Positions 21,408-29,685 of a DNA stretch of 42,741 nt are shown here, piece after piece. The notes below the pieces were generated by a model. That model saw nothing but the letters and a program-made list of their open reading frames with translations, ran no database searches and was not told where the DNA came from. Every line of letters begins with the position of its first letter. Positions within the stretch are counted from its first letter, which is position 1. The translations under genes were made by a program, and so were the position numbers. The DNA is from an uncultured Clostridia bacterium (GTDB taxonomy: Bacteria; Bacillota; Clostridia; UBA1381), in assembly GCA_947626075.1 (NCBI GenBank), contig CANQQW010000009.1, positions 1-42,741 of the forward strand, read 5' to 3'.

Positions 21408-22736
21408 TTATTCCGTGACCATTTGTCCGCTTAAATCATATTCGCCCGCATCGAGCACCTTTACCTTTATTATGTCTCCCTCGCCTACCTCGTCCTCCGC
21501 GCCGAAATATACCTTGCCGTCAACGTCTATGCTGTCGCCGCGGCTTCTGCCGTAAAAGAGGAAGCTGTCCTCGTCATAGCCTTCGACTATTACTTCTATC
21601 GTCTTGCCGAGCTTAGCCTTGTTAAGCTCAAGCGAAATATCCTGCTGGAGCGTCATAAGCGCGTCAAGGCGCTCGTTCTTTACCGCCTCGTCAACCTGAT
21701 TCGGGAACGACGCGGCGGGAGTATCCTCCTCGCGTGAGTATGTAAACACTCCCATACGGTCAAACCTGACCGTTTTCACAAATTCGTAAAGCTCTTTAAA
21801 ATGCTCCTCCGTTTCACCCGGAAAGCCTACTATAATAGACGTTCTTATTGTGCAGTCGGGCAGCTTTTCACGGATTTTTTCTATTCGGTCGAGCATTTGC
21901 TCACGTGTGGTGCGTCTCGCCATGCGGCGCAGTATATAATTATTGGCGTGCTGCACGGGCATATCTATATAATTGCATATTTTATCGTGCTTCGCCATTA
22001 CGTCTATAAGGCTGTCCGTTATGGCTTCGGGGTAAAAGTAATGTACGCGTATCCACTCTATCCCCTCTACCTTTACAAGCTCCTCCAAAAGAATGTCAAG
22101 CGAGTTTCTACCGTATATATCGGAGCCGTAACGCGAGGTGTCCTGAGCTATAAGTATAAGCTCCTTAACGCCGTTTTCGGCTAAGAGGCGCGCCTCGTCC
22201 GTAATTTCCTCAATGCTTCTGCTGCGAAAATGTCCGCGTATCATCGGTATCGCGCAGTATGTGCAGTTATTGTCACAGCCGTCCGCTATTTTAAGGTACG
22301 CCGTATACGGCGGCGTTGACAGTATGCGCGGCAGCCGCGAGGGCGGCGTTCTGTTTATGTTGCCGCATATAACTACCTTTTCGCCCGCAAACGCGTCCTT
22401 TATTACCCGCGCTATTTGGTCGTAGTCACCGGTACCCAGTACCGCGTCAACCTCCGGCAGCTCCGTAAGTATCTCATTACTGTAACGCTCGGCGAGACAG
22501 CCGGTCGCGATAAGCAGTTTGCACCTGCCCTTTTTATATTCAGCCATTTCCAGTATAGCGTCTATTGATTCCTGTTTTGCCTGCTCGATAAAGGCGCACG
22601 TATTGACTATTATCACATCCGCCTCACAAGCGTCGTACGTTATGTTGAACATGTCCGATGCGAGTATGCCGAGCATAGTTTCGGCGTCTGTCTGATTTTT
22701 CGCGCAGCCGAGCGAAACAAGACCGATGTTATACAT
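21408..22736 (-). CDS. rimO: Ribosomal protein S12 methylthiotransferase
   Basis: RimO is a radical-SAM enzyme that adds a methylthio group to an Asp of ribosomal protein S12. The 442-residue protein has the N-terminal cluster ligands Cys11, Cys47 and Cys80. The radical-SAM cluster is C154-x3-C158-x2-C161 (ADGCDNNCTYCAIP). IIVGFPGETEEHF follows, and a C-terminal TRAM domain starts around residue 375. YFYPEAITD and IDMPVQHANNYILRRM are typical of RimO rather than MiaB. I chose the ATG at 22736 because GGAG precedes it by 9 nt, overlapping the recX stop; an ATG five codons upstream lacks a ribosome binding site. Confidence 0.95.
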   Translation of the reverse strand: MYNIGLVSLGCAKNQTDAETMLGILASDMFNITYDACEADVIIVNTCAFIEQAKQESIDAILEMAEYKKGRCKLLIATGCLAERYSNEILTELPEVDAVLGTGDYDQIARVIKDAFAGEKVVICGNINRTPPSRLPRILSTPPYTAYLKIADGCDNNCTYCAIPMIRGHFRSRSIEEITDEARLLAENGVKELILIAQDTSRYGSDIYGRNSLDILLEELVKVEGIEWIRVHYFYPEAITDSLIDVMAKHDKICNYIDMPVQHANNYILRRMARRTTREQMLDRIEKIREKLPDCTIRTSIIVGFPGETEEHFKELYEFVKTVRFDRMGVFTYSREEDTPAASFPNQVDEAVKNERLDALMTLQQDISLELNKAKLGKTIEVIVEGYDEDSFLFYGRSRGDSIDVDGKVYFGAEDEVGEGDIIKVKVLDAGEYDLSGQMVTE

Positions 22737-22740
22737 ATGC

Positions 22741-23226
22741 TTATTCTCCATATTCCGTCTTAATATTTTCAATACAGCTTTTTATGTCGCCGAAGCCGTA
22801 ACCTCGGTATAAAAAGTACCGTATGCATTTATCAATGTTTTTTCTGTCAAAATCACCGCCGAGCCTTTTCCTTACAAGCGGAAGAAGAATATCAGTCTCG
22901 TCATCGTCAAGCTCCGCAACCGCTTCCTCAATGTATTCCGCGCCGATACCCTTACTGTAAAGCTCAGCCTTAATGCGCTTTATTCCGTACTTTTTCAGAT
23001 TCTTTAAATCGCGCGCTTTCGCAAGCGCATACTTTTTGTCGTCCACAAATCCGTAATTACGGCAAAAATCCAGTATTTCCTCTATGTCATATTCCTTTGC
23101 GCCGGCTTTTTTGAGCTTATCAGTAAGCTCTCTTTCACTGTGCGCGCGGTACTCCAAAAGGCGCAGCGCTTTATCTTTCGCCTGCTCGAACGTTAATTCT
23201 TTCGGTTCTGTTCTTTTATAGCTCAT
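22741..23226 (-). CDS. recX: Regulatory protein RecX
   Basis: RecX binds RecA filaments and limits recombination activity. The 161-residue protein consists of three-helix repeats. Typical sequences are ALRLLEYRAHSERELTDKLKKAG (21-43), CRNYGFVDDKKYALAKARDL (55-74) and YGIKRIKAELYSKGI (79-93), then RYFLYRGYGFGDI near the end. Its ATG overlaps the stop of the upstream HD gene by 4 nt (ATGA), so translation is coupled. recA is not in the window. Confidence 0.9.
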   Translation of the reverse strand: MSYKRTEPKELTFEQAKDKALRLLEYRAHSERELTDKLKKAGAKEYDIEEILDFCRNYGFVDDKKYALAKARDLKNLKKYGIKRIKAELYSKGIGAEYIEEAVAELDDDETDILLPLVRKRLGGDFDRKNIDKCIRYFLYRGYGFGDIKSCIENIKTEYGE

Positions 23227-24419
23227 AATACAAAATACCCAAACAATTCACTGAAATTTATACCGCCGACGATTTTCTCATGTTCCTTGCCGCGGTAGCG
23301 CTTTGTAAGATGGTCGTAACCTGCCATCATCTGCGCCGACATAATCCCGTAGCTTAGAGACATATATGCTTCGATGTATGCCGAAAGATGGTCGCAGCAG
23401 CGGATAATCTGTCCGTCCGCGGGATTGTATTTGTCGTCATTATATTTATCGTTTATTATATCCGACGTGACCGTTTCCACATGTCCGTCCTTTATTATCT
23501 TTGAGTCAAACTCGCGCTGAGTATAGTACTCTATCTCACCGTGCCACTCGGGCGGCAGAAGAGGGTATATAACCTCGCGCATCTGCTCGTCCTCTATCTC
23601 GCTTATTATGCTGTCAAGTCCCTTAACGCCGTTTTTTACCGGCGATACAATGTCGCGCGTCAAAACCTCGGGCAGGTCGTGAAAAAGTCCCGCAAAGAAG
23701 TTGTTTTGAAGTCTCTTCGGGCATGGATTTTCAAGCTCCAGCGTCATAAAATACGACAGTATCGCCACGACGAGCATATGTCCCATTACGAACGTCTGCG
23801 GCATTCTCTCCGCCTTCGCCCACCGCTGCTGGTAACGCAGCTTGCCGATAAGCGACAAAAACTGCTGCAGATACTCGCTGCCCGCGAAGTAGCGAAAGCC
23901 TGAAAACGTGTCGCACGCGGCAAGTCCCTCTGCCATTTCGCGTTTTACCTGTTCTATCCCGAACGTTTCGGTATTCATGGGATAGATTATCTTAAACTCC
24001 CAGTTGCTCGCGTGGTAGTGCGCCGCTTTTAATACGCGCTTTTCAAGCTCGCAATATTCCCTGTCGGCGTAATACCGCTCCATGCGCTCGTAAAATCCGC
24101 CGCCTATGCCGTCCATGCGCTCGCGAAGCTCCGACAGCACCCATTTATCAAGCTGCGCGCCTTTTTCCTTTACAAGCTTATGGTAAATGGGCGGTTTTAT
24201 ATCCGTAACGACAATTCTGTGAAAAAACTCAAAGATACCGCCCTCAATAAGTTTAATCATATCGACATTACCCTCACACTTAGCGAGGACGTAGGCGTAA
24301 AACATCTTGTGCGCCTGCTTGTCAAGCTCGGTAAAGCCCGTCCACGGGCGGATATGGTCGTTCCACCGCTGTATTGACGCGGCTTCGTACATAAGCGTTA
24401 TAAGAGATTTTTTTATCAT
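23223..24419 (-). CDS. Tandem HD-domain hydrolase, YfbR-like
   Basis: This 398-residue predicted metal-dependent phosphohydrolase has two HD-like halves. The second half (about 200-345) has GHMLVVAILSYFM with His214, then GLFHDLPEVLTRDIVSP with the diagnostic His247-Asp248 and Asp256, and later CDHLSAYIEAY. That order resembles YfbR-type 5'-deoxynucleotidases. The first half (about 30-80) looks like a worn copy: QAHKMFYAYVLAK, then FEFFHRIVVTDIKPP, in which the HD pair reads His-Arg. It may thus be non-catalytic. The ATG at 24419 has GGGGTGA just upstream; the 12 codons before it lack one. It overlaps recX and follows ilvA by 54 nt. Substrate unknown; nucleotides are likely from the family. 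Confidence 0.78.
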   Translation of the reverse strand: MIKKSLITLMYEAASIQRWNDHIRPWTGFTELDKQAHKMFYAYVLAKCEGNVDMIKLIEGGIFEFFHRIVVTDIKPPIYHKLVKEKGAQLDKWVLSELRERMDGIGGGFYERMERYYADREYCELEKRVLKAAHYHASNWEFKIIYPMNTETFGIEQVKREMAEGLAACDTFSGFRYFAGSEYLQQFLSLIGKLRYQQRWAKAERMPQTFVMGHMLVVAILSYFMTLELENPCPKRLQNNFFAGLFHDLPEVLTRDIVSPVKNGVKGLDSIISEIEDEQMREVIYPLLPPEWHGEIEYYTQREFDSKIIKDGHVETVTSDIINDKYNDDKYNPADGQIIRCCDHLSAYIEAYMSLSYGIMSAQMMAGYDHLTKRYRGKEHEKIVGGINFSELFGYFVL

Positions 24420-24473
24420 GTCTTTCACCCCGCAAGTCAGCATTATCGCCGCCAAATCCGCAAGGAAAGGCGT

Positions 24474-25682
24474 TTATTCTCTCGTTACCTTGTAGCCGTT
24501 CTTTTCAAGCGTCTTTACTACTCTTTCTCCGTGCTCGCGTCCGCCGACGTCGCACGCGATGTGTATTATAACCTCATTCGGGTCGAGGTCGGGGCTTAAT
24601 CTGTCGTACTGTACCATAACGATATTCGCGTTTTCCTTTGCGAGAATATCCGAAAGGTGACCGAGACTGCCCGGTATATCGAGCAGCGTCGCCGCGAATT
24701 TCAGCTTTCTCTCGCGCGACATAAGACCCAGCTCAATAATTCTGTTTACAAAGCTCACGTCTATGTTGCCGCCCGACAGCACGCACACGACCTTTTTACC
24801 CTTAACGTCTATCTTGTTGTTCAAAACAGCCGCAAGCGGCGTCGCTCCGGCGGGTTCCACCATTTGCTTTGTTCTTTCCAAAAGCAGCAGTATAGCCTCG
24901 GAAATTTCCGCGTCGCTTACCGTTACAACATCGTCGGCGTATCTGTTTATTATCTCCATAGTCTTGTCGCCGGGGGCTTTTACCGCTATGCCGTCGGCGA
25001 TCGTCGCGGCGGTGTCGGTGACGATTTTCTTCTTTTGCTTAAACGATTTGCATATCGCCGGAGCGCCCTCCGCCTGCACACCGATTATCTGCACGCGCGG
25101 GTTTATCTGCTTAATGCACGCCGCAACTCCGGCTAAAAGTCCGCCGCCGCCTGCCGGCACAATTACCATATCGACCGTCGGCAAATCCTCAAGTATCTCT
25201 ATGCCGATCGTACCCTGACCCGCCATTACCTCCAAATCGTCGAACGGGTGGAGGAACGTCGCGCCCTCCTTTTCGGCTATTTCAACGGCTTTGTTGTAAG
25301 CGTCGTCGTAGCAGTCGCCGTGCAGTACCACCCTCGCGCCGTAGCCCTCGGTCGCGCTGACCTTTGCGATAGGCGTTGACTTGGGCATTACAATTGTCGC
25401 GGGTATCGAGTTTACGTGCGACGCGTACGCCACGCCCTGCGCGTGGTTGCCCGCCGACGACGCGACAGCCGACGTTATCTCGCCTCTTTCAACGAGCGCC
25501 GCGATTTTATTTGACGCGCCTCTTATCTTAAAGGAGCCTGTTTTTTGCTGATTTTCAAATTTAAGATATATTTCGCCCCCGGTCATATCGGAAAATGTCT
25601 TTGATGATTCGATTTTTGTTCTGTGAATTGTAGGCTCAAGCCGCTTCACGGCACGCTCTATTTCCTTTAGCTCTAAGTCCAT
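24474..25682 (-). CDS. ilvA: Threonine ammonia-lyase with C-terminal ACT domain
   Basis: This PLP enzyme deaminates threonine to 2-oxobutyrate, feeding isoleucine synthesis or threonine breakdown. The 402-residue protein has PLP Lys52 in KTGSFKIRGA, the Gly-rich phosphate loop PAGGGGLLAG and SSAGNHAQGVAYAS. A single ACT domain follows (about 328-402, starting KLKFAATLLDIPGSLGHL). One ACT rather than two IlvA-type regulatory domains, and the size, match the TdcB/IlvA short form. The ACT domain probably senses an amino acid. A good promoter lies about 42 nt upstream. It opens a six-gene operon ilvA-HD-recX-rimO-pgsA-hisIE. Confidence 0.92.
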   Translation of the reverse strand: MDLELKEIERAVKRLEPTIHRTKIESSKTFSDMTGGEIYLKFENQQKTGSFKIRGASNKIAALVERGEITSAVASSAGNHAQGVAYASHVNSIPATIVMPKSTPIAKVSATEGYGARVVLHGDCYDDAYNKAVEIAEKEGATFLHPFDDLEVMAGQGTIGIEILEDLPTVDMVIVPAGGGGLLAGVAACIKQINPRVQIIGVQAEGAPAICKSFKQKKKIVTDTAATIADGIAVKAPGDKTMEIINRYADDVVTVSDAEISEAILLLLERTKQMVEPAGATPLAAVLNNKIDVKGKKVVCVLSGGNIDVSFVNRIIELGLMSRERKLKFAATLLDIPGSLGHLSDILAKENANIVMVQYDRLSPDLDPNEVIIHIACDVGGREHGERVVKTLEKNGYKVTRE

Positions 25683-25723
25683 TTCGTCCCAAATCCTTTC
25701 GTATACTTATCCTTATTCTATTA

Positions 25724-25752
25724 ATTATACCTCAAATAATCACATTTTTCAA
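25724..25752 (-). promoter_or_regulatory. Sigma-A promoter of the ilvA-hisIE operon
   Basis: On the minus strand TTGAAA (25747-25752), a 17-nt spacer and a perfect TATAAT (25724-25729) lie about 40 nt before ilvA. Confidence 0.75.
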
Positions 25753-25850
25753 TAGTTATGCCGTAATTATTAAAGAAAAAGACCATTTTTGACGGCTTAT
25801 ATGAGAAAATATACCAAATAATTTCATAAAGGACTGCCAAATCGGATATA

Positions 25851-25885
25851 AAAAAGCGTATCGTTTTTGAACTGATACGCTTTTT
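25851..25885 (-). terminator. Terminator of the eutS-eutP-mmcQ operon
   Basis: AAAAAGCGTATC (25851-25862) pairs perfectly with GATACGCTTTTT (25874-25885) around an 11-nt loop. The flanking A-run reads as a T-tract on the minus strand. Confidence 0.85.
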
Positions 25886-25908
25886 AGTTGTATGTTTGCA
25901 CTATTTTA

Positions 25909-26319
25909 TTAATCAAGCCGTTCGGTATTTTGCGCAGAGCGCGCACCGCGCTTTGTCTTTTTCTTCGTCAATTCGTAGCTCATATCGAGCAGCGGATAAA
26001 TCTCCGCCGCGTCAACCGTTCCGTCAAGGAGTATCGTGAGCCAGTTCTCGCGGTTCATATGGTATGCGGGCAAAAATCCTTTACGGAGCCGCAGAGAGCC
26101 GGACAGTATCGGGTCGCATTTTATGTTCAGAATATCGACGCGCTTATCGCCTTCCATACCGAGCCTATTTCGCGGCACGTCCATAAAAAGCGCGTACCAT
26201 TTGCGCGTATCGCCGTGACGAAGCACGTAATACTCCGGCGCGGTTGAAAACGGCGCATCCGGCGTTGTTTTATACGTTTTTTTCGCGTATGATAATACTT
26301 TTTCCTTTATCTCGTTCAT
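25909..26319 (-). CDS. MmcQ/YjbR family protein
   Basis: This 136-residue protein belongs to the MmcQ/YjbR family, a CyaY-like fold sometimes described as DNA-binding. The recognisable parts are TTPDAPFS near residue 18, EYYVLRHGDTRKWYALFMDV and the family core LPAYHMNRENWLTILLDG (about 83-100). The usual two C-terminal helices follow. There is no signal or membrane segment. The C-terminus has a basic KKKTKRGARS run. It is 28 nt after eutP and is the last gene before a strong terminator. The function of the family is unclear, and the link to EutS/EutP is only positional. Confidence 0.82.
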   Translation of the reverse strand: MNEIKEKVLSYAKKTYKTTPDAPFSTAPEYYVLRHGDTRKWYALFMDVPRNRLGMEGDKRVDILNIKCDPILSGSLRLRKGFLPAYHMNRENWLTILLDGTVDAAEIYPLLDMSYELTKKKTKRGARSAQNTERLD

Positions 26320-26347
26320 ATGTATACCCCGCCGGAGCGTTCCTTTG

Positions 26348-26815
26348 CTAAGTTACTTTTCTTTCCTCGTCCCAAGGGAGGACGTCGCCGTCCTCGCGGA
26401 GATAGTCTATTATCTGCCATACTCCCTCGCCCGTTTTTGAGTCCACCCGAAAAACCGTTTCGCAGCCGGCAAGACGCAGCCACCTTTCCGCCCTGTCCGC
26501 GTCGGCGTTTTTATTGTTTATCTGCGTCACTATACCTATAACCGGTCTGTTGCACACCGGCGTTACGCACGGCGGATACAGCGAATACGGCTCGCACGCG
26601 CTTATTAAAAGCCCGACAATATCCGACTCGAACGTATACATCGCGAGCGCGTTGCCGAGGTTTTTGGTCTGTATGTATTCTCCGGGGGTATCTGTGATAA
26701 CGTCAAAACGATTCACATACTGCGTTTTGTGATAATGAATCTTCTCGCCCTTAAGCGCCTGCGTGAGCGTCGTTTTCCCGCACTCGCTCCGTCCGACAAG
26801 AATTATCTTTCTCAT
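26348..26815 (-). CDS. eutP: EutP/PduV-type small GTPase-like protein
   Basis: This 155-residue P-loop protein is of the EutP/PduV family, normally encoded in ethanolamine or propanediol microcompartment operons. The P-loop GRSECGKTTL (8-17) and the Tyr/Thr-rich switch HYHKTQYV are typical. TDTPGEYIQTKNLGNAL holds the DTPGEY motif that marks EutP. The TQINNK segment takes the place of the G4 motif (NKxD), so nucleotide specificity may be relaxed. Some EutP members act as acetate kinases; that activity cannot be judged here. It overlaps eutS by ATGA. No other Eut or Pdu gene is in the window. Confidence 0.9.
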   Translation of the reverse strand: MRKIILVGRSECGKTTLTQALKGEKIHYHKTQYVNRFDVITDTPGEYIQTKNLGNALAMYTFESDIVGLLISACEPYSLYPPCVTPVCNRPVIGIVTQINNKNADADRAERWLRLAGCETVFRVDSKTGEGVWQIIDYLREDGDVLPWDEERKVT

Positions 26816-27189
26816 GTCTTTGTAAGGCCGCAGACCGTAAATTTAAGCGTGTTCTCCGCGTAATTCATAATCGAGCGCAGAGACGTTTCCACGTCCGATA
26901 CCATGCCCGTGATTATAAGCGTGCCGCTGAAACGGTCCACAAAGCTCAAGTCCACATTGGAGGTCTTTGTCGCGATGTCCGCCGCTATAATCGCGGTTTC
27001 GGCGGGGCTCATGGTGAGTATGCCAATCGCGCTGTGTCCGAAGTCTATTTCGGGATTTAAACCGAGCTTTGTATAAAGTATCGGGTCGGGGCTGGCAATA
27101 ACGTGCGAAAGCGTAATCTGCTTGCCCGGAACAAGCTCCTGTATTATCCGCAGCTTATCCTCGGATGATAAAATGTCCTTTAACTCCAC
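26812..27189 (-). CDS. eutS: Bacterial microcompartment shell protein EutS/PduU type
   Basis: This 125-residue permuted BMC-domain protein forms hexameric tiles of microcompartment shells. The EutS signature is clear: IIQELVPGKQITLSHVIASP (about 14-33), followed by YTKLGL, then HSAIGILTMSPAETAIIAADIATKTS in two parts and FVDRFSGTLIITG. It starts with GTG at 27189 and GGAGG 8 nt upstream. A possible extended -10 promoter (TGTTAGAAT on the minus strand, near 27235) lies upstream. It is followed directly by eutP and then an MmcQ/YjbR gene, with no enzyme core genes. A full shell therefore cannot be built from this locus alone. Confidence 0.93.
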   Translation of the reverse strand: MELKDILSSEDKLRIIQELVPGKQITLSHVIASPDPILYTKLGLNPEIDFGHSAIGILTMSPAETAIIAADIATKTSNVDLSFVDRFSGTLIITGMVSDVETSLRSIMNYAENTLKFTVCGLTKT

Positions 27190-27320
27190 CGCAGCGTCCT
27201 CCTTTCAAATATATCTTTCAAAATACATATATATTCTAACATATTCGGCGCAAAATTTCCATACTTTTTTTAAAAAAGTCAGAAAATATACGTTGTTATC
27301 TCACGGTTAAACGAAAAATA

Positions 27321-27349
27321 TTGATATTAAACCGTCAATATGGTACACT
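27321..27349 (+). promoter_or_regulatory. Sigma-A promoter of the fucosidase gene
   Basis: TTGATA (27321-27326), a 17-nt spacer and TACACT (27344-27349) lie 36 nt before the fucosidase start. Confidence 0.6.
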
Positions 27350-27384
27350 GATTATAAATTAAGTAACCTACGGAGGGGAAAAAC

Positions 27385-28851
27385 GTGAACGAATATCTTA
27401 AAAAAATCAATTCCGTAATCGCAAACGGGCGCTATAAGGACACGTGGAAATCGCTTTCTCTTTACCGCGTGCCGAGGTGGTACGAGGACGCGAAATTCGG
27501 CATATTCATCCACTGGGGAGTGTACTCCGTGCCGGCGTTCGGCAGCGAGTGGTACTCGCGCAACATGTACATACAGGGGAGCAGGGAGTACGAGCATCAC
27601 ATAAAGACCTACGGCGCGCACAGGGATTTCGGCTACAAGGATTTTATACCGATGTTTAAGGCGGAAAAATTTGACCCGTCGGAATGGGTTAGCTTGTTCA
27701 AGCGCGCGGGCGCACAGTACGTCGTTCCCGTCGCGGAGCATCATGACGGGTTCCAGATGTACGAGAGCGAGCTGTCAGACTGGAACGCGGCGAAAATGGG
27801 TCCGTGCCGCGACGTTCTGGGCGAGCTTACGAGCGAATGTGAAAAGGCGGGACTTATAAGCGGCGCGTCAAGTCACCGCGTCGAGCACTGGTTCTTTATG
27901 GGTCACGGCAAGGAGTTTGACTCGGACATAAAAGAGCCGTTAAAGCGCGGCGATTTCTACTGGCCGGCGATGAGCGAGGCGGATCACCACGACCTGTTCT
28001 CCGTTCCGACCCCGACCGAGGAATTTTTAAACGACTGGCTCTGCCGCTGCTGTGAGATAGTGGACAAGTACCGCCCGAAAATCGTGTATTTCGACTGGTG
28101 GATCCAGCACAGCGCGGTAAAGCCGTACCTCAAAAAATTTGCCGCGTACTACTACAACCGCGCCGACGAATGGGGTACGGGCGCGGTGATAACGTACAAG
28201 CACGACGCGTTTATGTTCGGCGCGGCGGTTCCCGACGTGGAGCGCGGTCAGTTCGCGGACGCGAAGCCGTACATTTGGCAGACAGATACGGCCGTCGCCA
28301 AAAATTCGTGGTGCTATACGGAGGGGAATAATTACAAAAGCGCGGCGCAGATAGTGCGCGATTTGGTAGATATTGTGAGTAAAAACGGGCGTATGCTTTT
28401 AAATATCGGTCCCCGCGCCGACGGCACGATTCCCGACGAGGATAAAAATATTCTGCTTGAAATAGGAAAGTGGCTTAAAGTAAACGGCGAAGCGATTTAC
28501 TCGTCGCGCCTGTGGCGCAAAAGCGCGGAGGGTCCGACCGTGATAGAGGAGGGACAGTTTGCCGACAGCGAGGCGAAGGCGTACACGTCCGAGGATATTC
28601 GCTTTACGGTAAACGGCGGTTATCTTTACGCTGTGTGCCTTAATATGCGCGGCAAAAACAGCGTCTGCATAAAGTCGCTCGCAGAAGCGGACGCGTCGAG
28701 AAAGCCGAATTTTCACGGTATTATAAAATCGGTCGAGGTTCTTGGATACGATAAGCCGCCCGAATGGACGCGTGACGAGAACGGTCTGACGGTTAAAACA
28801 AAAACGATTGAAAACGATATGCCTGTAGTATTTAAAATAAAAGTGGAGTAG
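27385..28851 (+). CDS. Alpha-L-fucosidase, glycoside hydrolase family 29, cytoplasmic
   Basis: This 488-residue GH29 enzyme removes terminal alpha-L-fucose from glycans. The (beta/alpha)8 barrel begins with VPRWYEDAKFGIFIHWGVYS (about 29-48), followed by EWYSRNMY. The fucose-binding pair His119-His120 lies in EHHDGFQMY. The catalytic nucleophile Asp237 is in YFDWWIQHS. MLLNIGPRADGTIP and a C-terminal strand-rich domain follow. There is no signal peptide, so it acts inside the cell on imported oligosaccharides. Mucin or milk glycans are plausible sources for a gut bacterium, but that is inference. GGAGG precedes the ATG. It is followed by an ACT-domain gene whose ribosome binding site overlaps its 3' end. 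Confidence 0.93.
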   Translation: MNEYLKKINSVIANGRYKDTWKSLSLYRVPRWYEDAKFGIFIHWGVYSVPAFGSEWYSRNMYIQGSREYEHHIKTYGAHRDFGYKDFIPMFKAEKFDPSEWVSLFKRAGAQYVVPVAEHHDGFQMYESELSDWNAAKMGPCRDVLGELTSECEKAGLISGASSHRVEHWFFMGHGKEFDSDIKEPLKRGDFYWPAMSEADHHDLFSVPTPTEEFLNDWLCRCCEIVDKYRPKIVYFDWWIQHSAVKPYLKKFAAYYYNRADEWGTGAVITYKHDAFMFGAAVPDVERGQFADAKPYIWQTDTAVAKNSWCYTEGNNYKSAAQIVRDLVDIVSKNGRMLLNIGPRADGTIPDEDKNILLEIGKWLKVNGEAIYSSRLWRKSAEGPTVIEEGQFADSEAKAYTSEDIRFTVNGGYLYAVCLNMRGKNSVCIKSLAEADASRKPNFHGIIKSVEVLGYDKPPEWTRDENGLTVKTKTIENDMPVVFKIKVE

Positions 28852-28857
28852 ATTGAA

Positions 28858-29223
28858 ATGAATATACATATAATTGACGGCGAGTTTGCCGTTTGCAAGG
28901 TTTTGGACTTTTCCGAAACGGATTTTGAGAACGGCTTGGTTTTTGCGGCGAACACCGACGAGGAAAAGTCGCTTGTATGTCCGATTGAGCGCGTTCCCGA
29001 AAACACGGCTAATGCCGATTACGGTTGGCGCGCTTTCCGCATATGCGGCGTTTTGGATTTTTCGTTGATTGGTATTTTGGCGGATATAGCCGATATTTTA
29101 GCGAAAAATAAAATCGGTATTTTCGCCGTTTCGACGTACAATACCGACTACATTTTTACCAAAACCGAAAGCTTTGACCGCGCCGTAAGCGCGCTTCGCG
29201 CCCGCGGCTATGAGGTTTGTTAA
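28858..29223 (+). CDS. ACT-domain protein
   Basis: This 121-residue cytoplasmic protein resembles the tandem ACT (CASTOR-type, ACT_7-like) fold, which binds amino acids or related small ligands. Its strands and helices alternate regularly. Its second half contains SLIGILADIADILAKNKIGIFAVSTYNTDYIF (about 68-99), split across two structural units. This is the classic ACT pattern of a leading hydrophobic strand, GILADIA helix and a strand ending in STYNTDYI. The ATG at 28858 follows GTGGAG in the end of the fucosidase gene, so the pair is co-transcribed. It ends 7 nt before the convergent DUF1294 gene, with no terminator visible. The ligand is unknown. Confidence 0.82.
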   Translation: MNIHIIDGEFAVCKVLDFSETDFENGLVFAANTDEEKSLVCPIERVPENTANADYGWRAFRICGVLDFSLIGILADIADILAKNKIGIFAVSTYNTDYIFTKTESFDRAVSALRARGYEVC

Positions 29224-29229
29224 ATCATA

Positions 29230-29685
29230 TCAGAAGAAAGTCCAAAAGCCTAAAAATCCCAGCACAAAGCTGTCCGCGATAAGCTGAAGCACGAACAATA
29301 TCGGTACTCCCACGGAAAACTTTTTTTTGAGCGTCTTATGGCGGAACGCGTTCATACCGATAAGTCCGCCTATCGCGCCGCCCCAAAAGCATACGCGAAA
29401 CAGTTTTTTCTCGCTGATGCGCCTGTCGCGGCGCTTCGCGCTCGACTTATCGTGTCCGAAAAGGTAAAATGCCCATATATTCATAATAAGCAAAAACGCC
29501 ACTATGCCTAAAAAAAGGTACTTATTCACCGTGTCGTTGCCAAACAGTTTAATCGACGTCGGCAGAGGCAGGGCGCAAAGCCAATCGCTCAGCGCAGTCC
29601 ACGCGTTCTGTATGCCCTCCCATGCCGCTGTCAGCGCGATGTAGGCGTACTGTCCCGCCGTCTGCATAATTTCATGTATATCCAT
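29230..29685 (-). CDS. DUF1294 membrane protein
   Basis: This 151-residue membrane protein has the DUF1294 domain at its C-terminal half. The family pattern is visible: an NIWAFYLFGHDKSSAKRRDRR segment (split by the turn), RISEKKLFRVCFWGGAIG and GMNAFRHKTLKKKFSVG, with three helices. The first 50 residues are an extra region with Trp-rich helices (AWEGIQNAWTALSDWL) that most family members lack. Function unknown; related proteins are sometimes fused to cold-shock domains. The ATG at 29685 overlaps the upstream stop by 1 nt (TAATG), and GGAGG lies 5 nt before it. It ends the rarA-GNAT-capD-DUF1294 cluster. Confidence 0.8.
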   Translation of the reverse strand: MDIHEIMQTAGQYAYIALTAAWEGIQNAWTALSDWLCALPLPTSIKLFGNDTVNKYLFLGIVAFLLIMNIWAFYLFGHDKSSAKRRDRRISEKKLFRVCFWGGAIGGLIGMNAFRHKTLKKKFSVGVPILFVLQLIADSFVLGFLGFWTFF

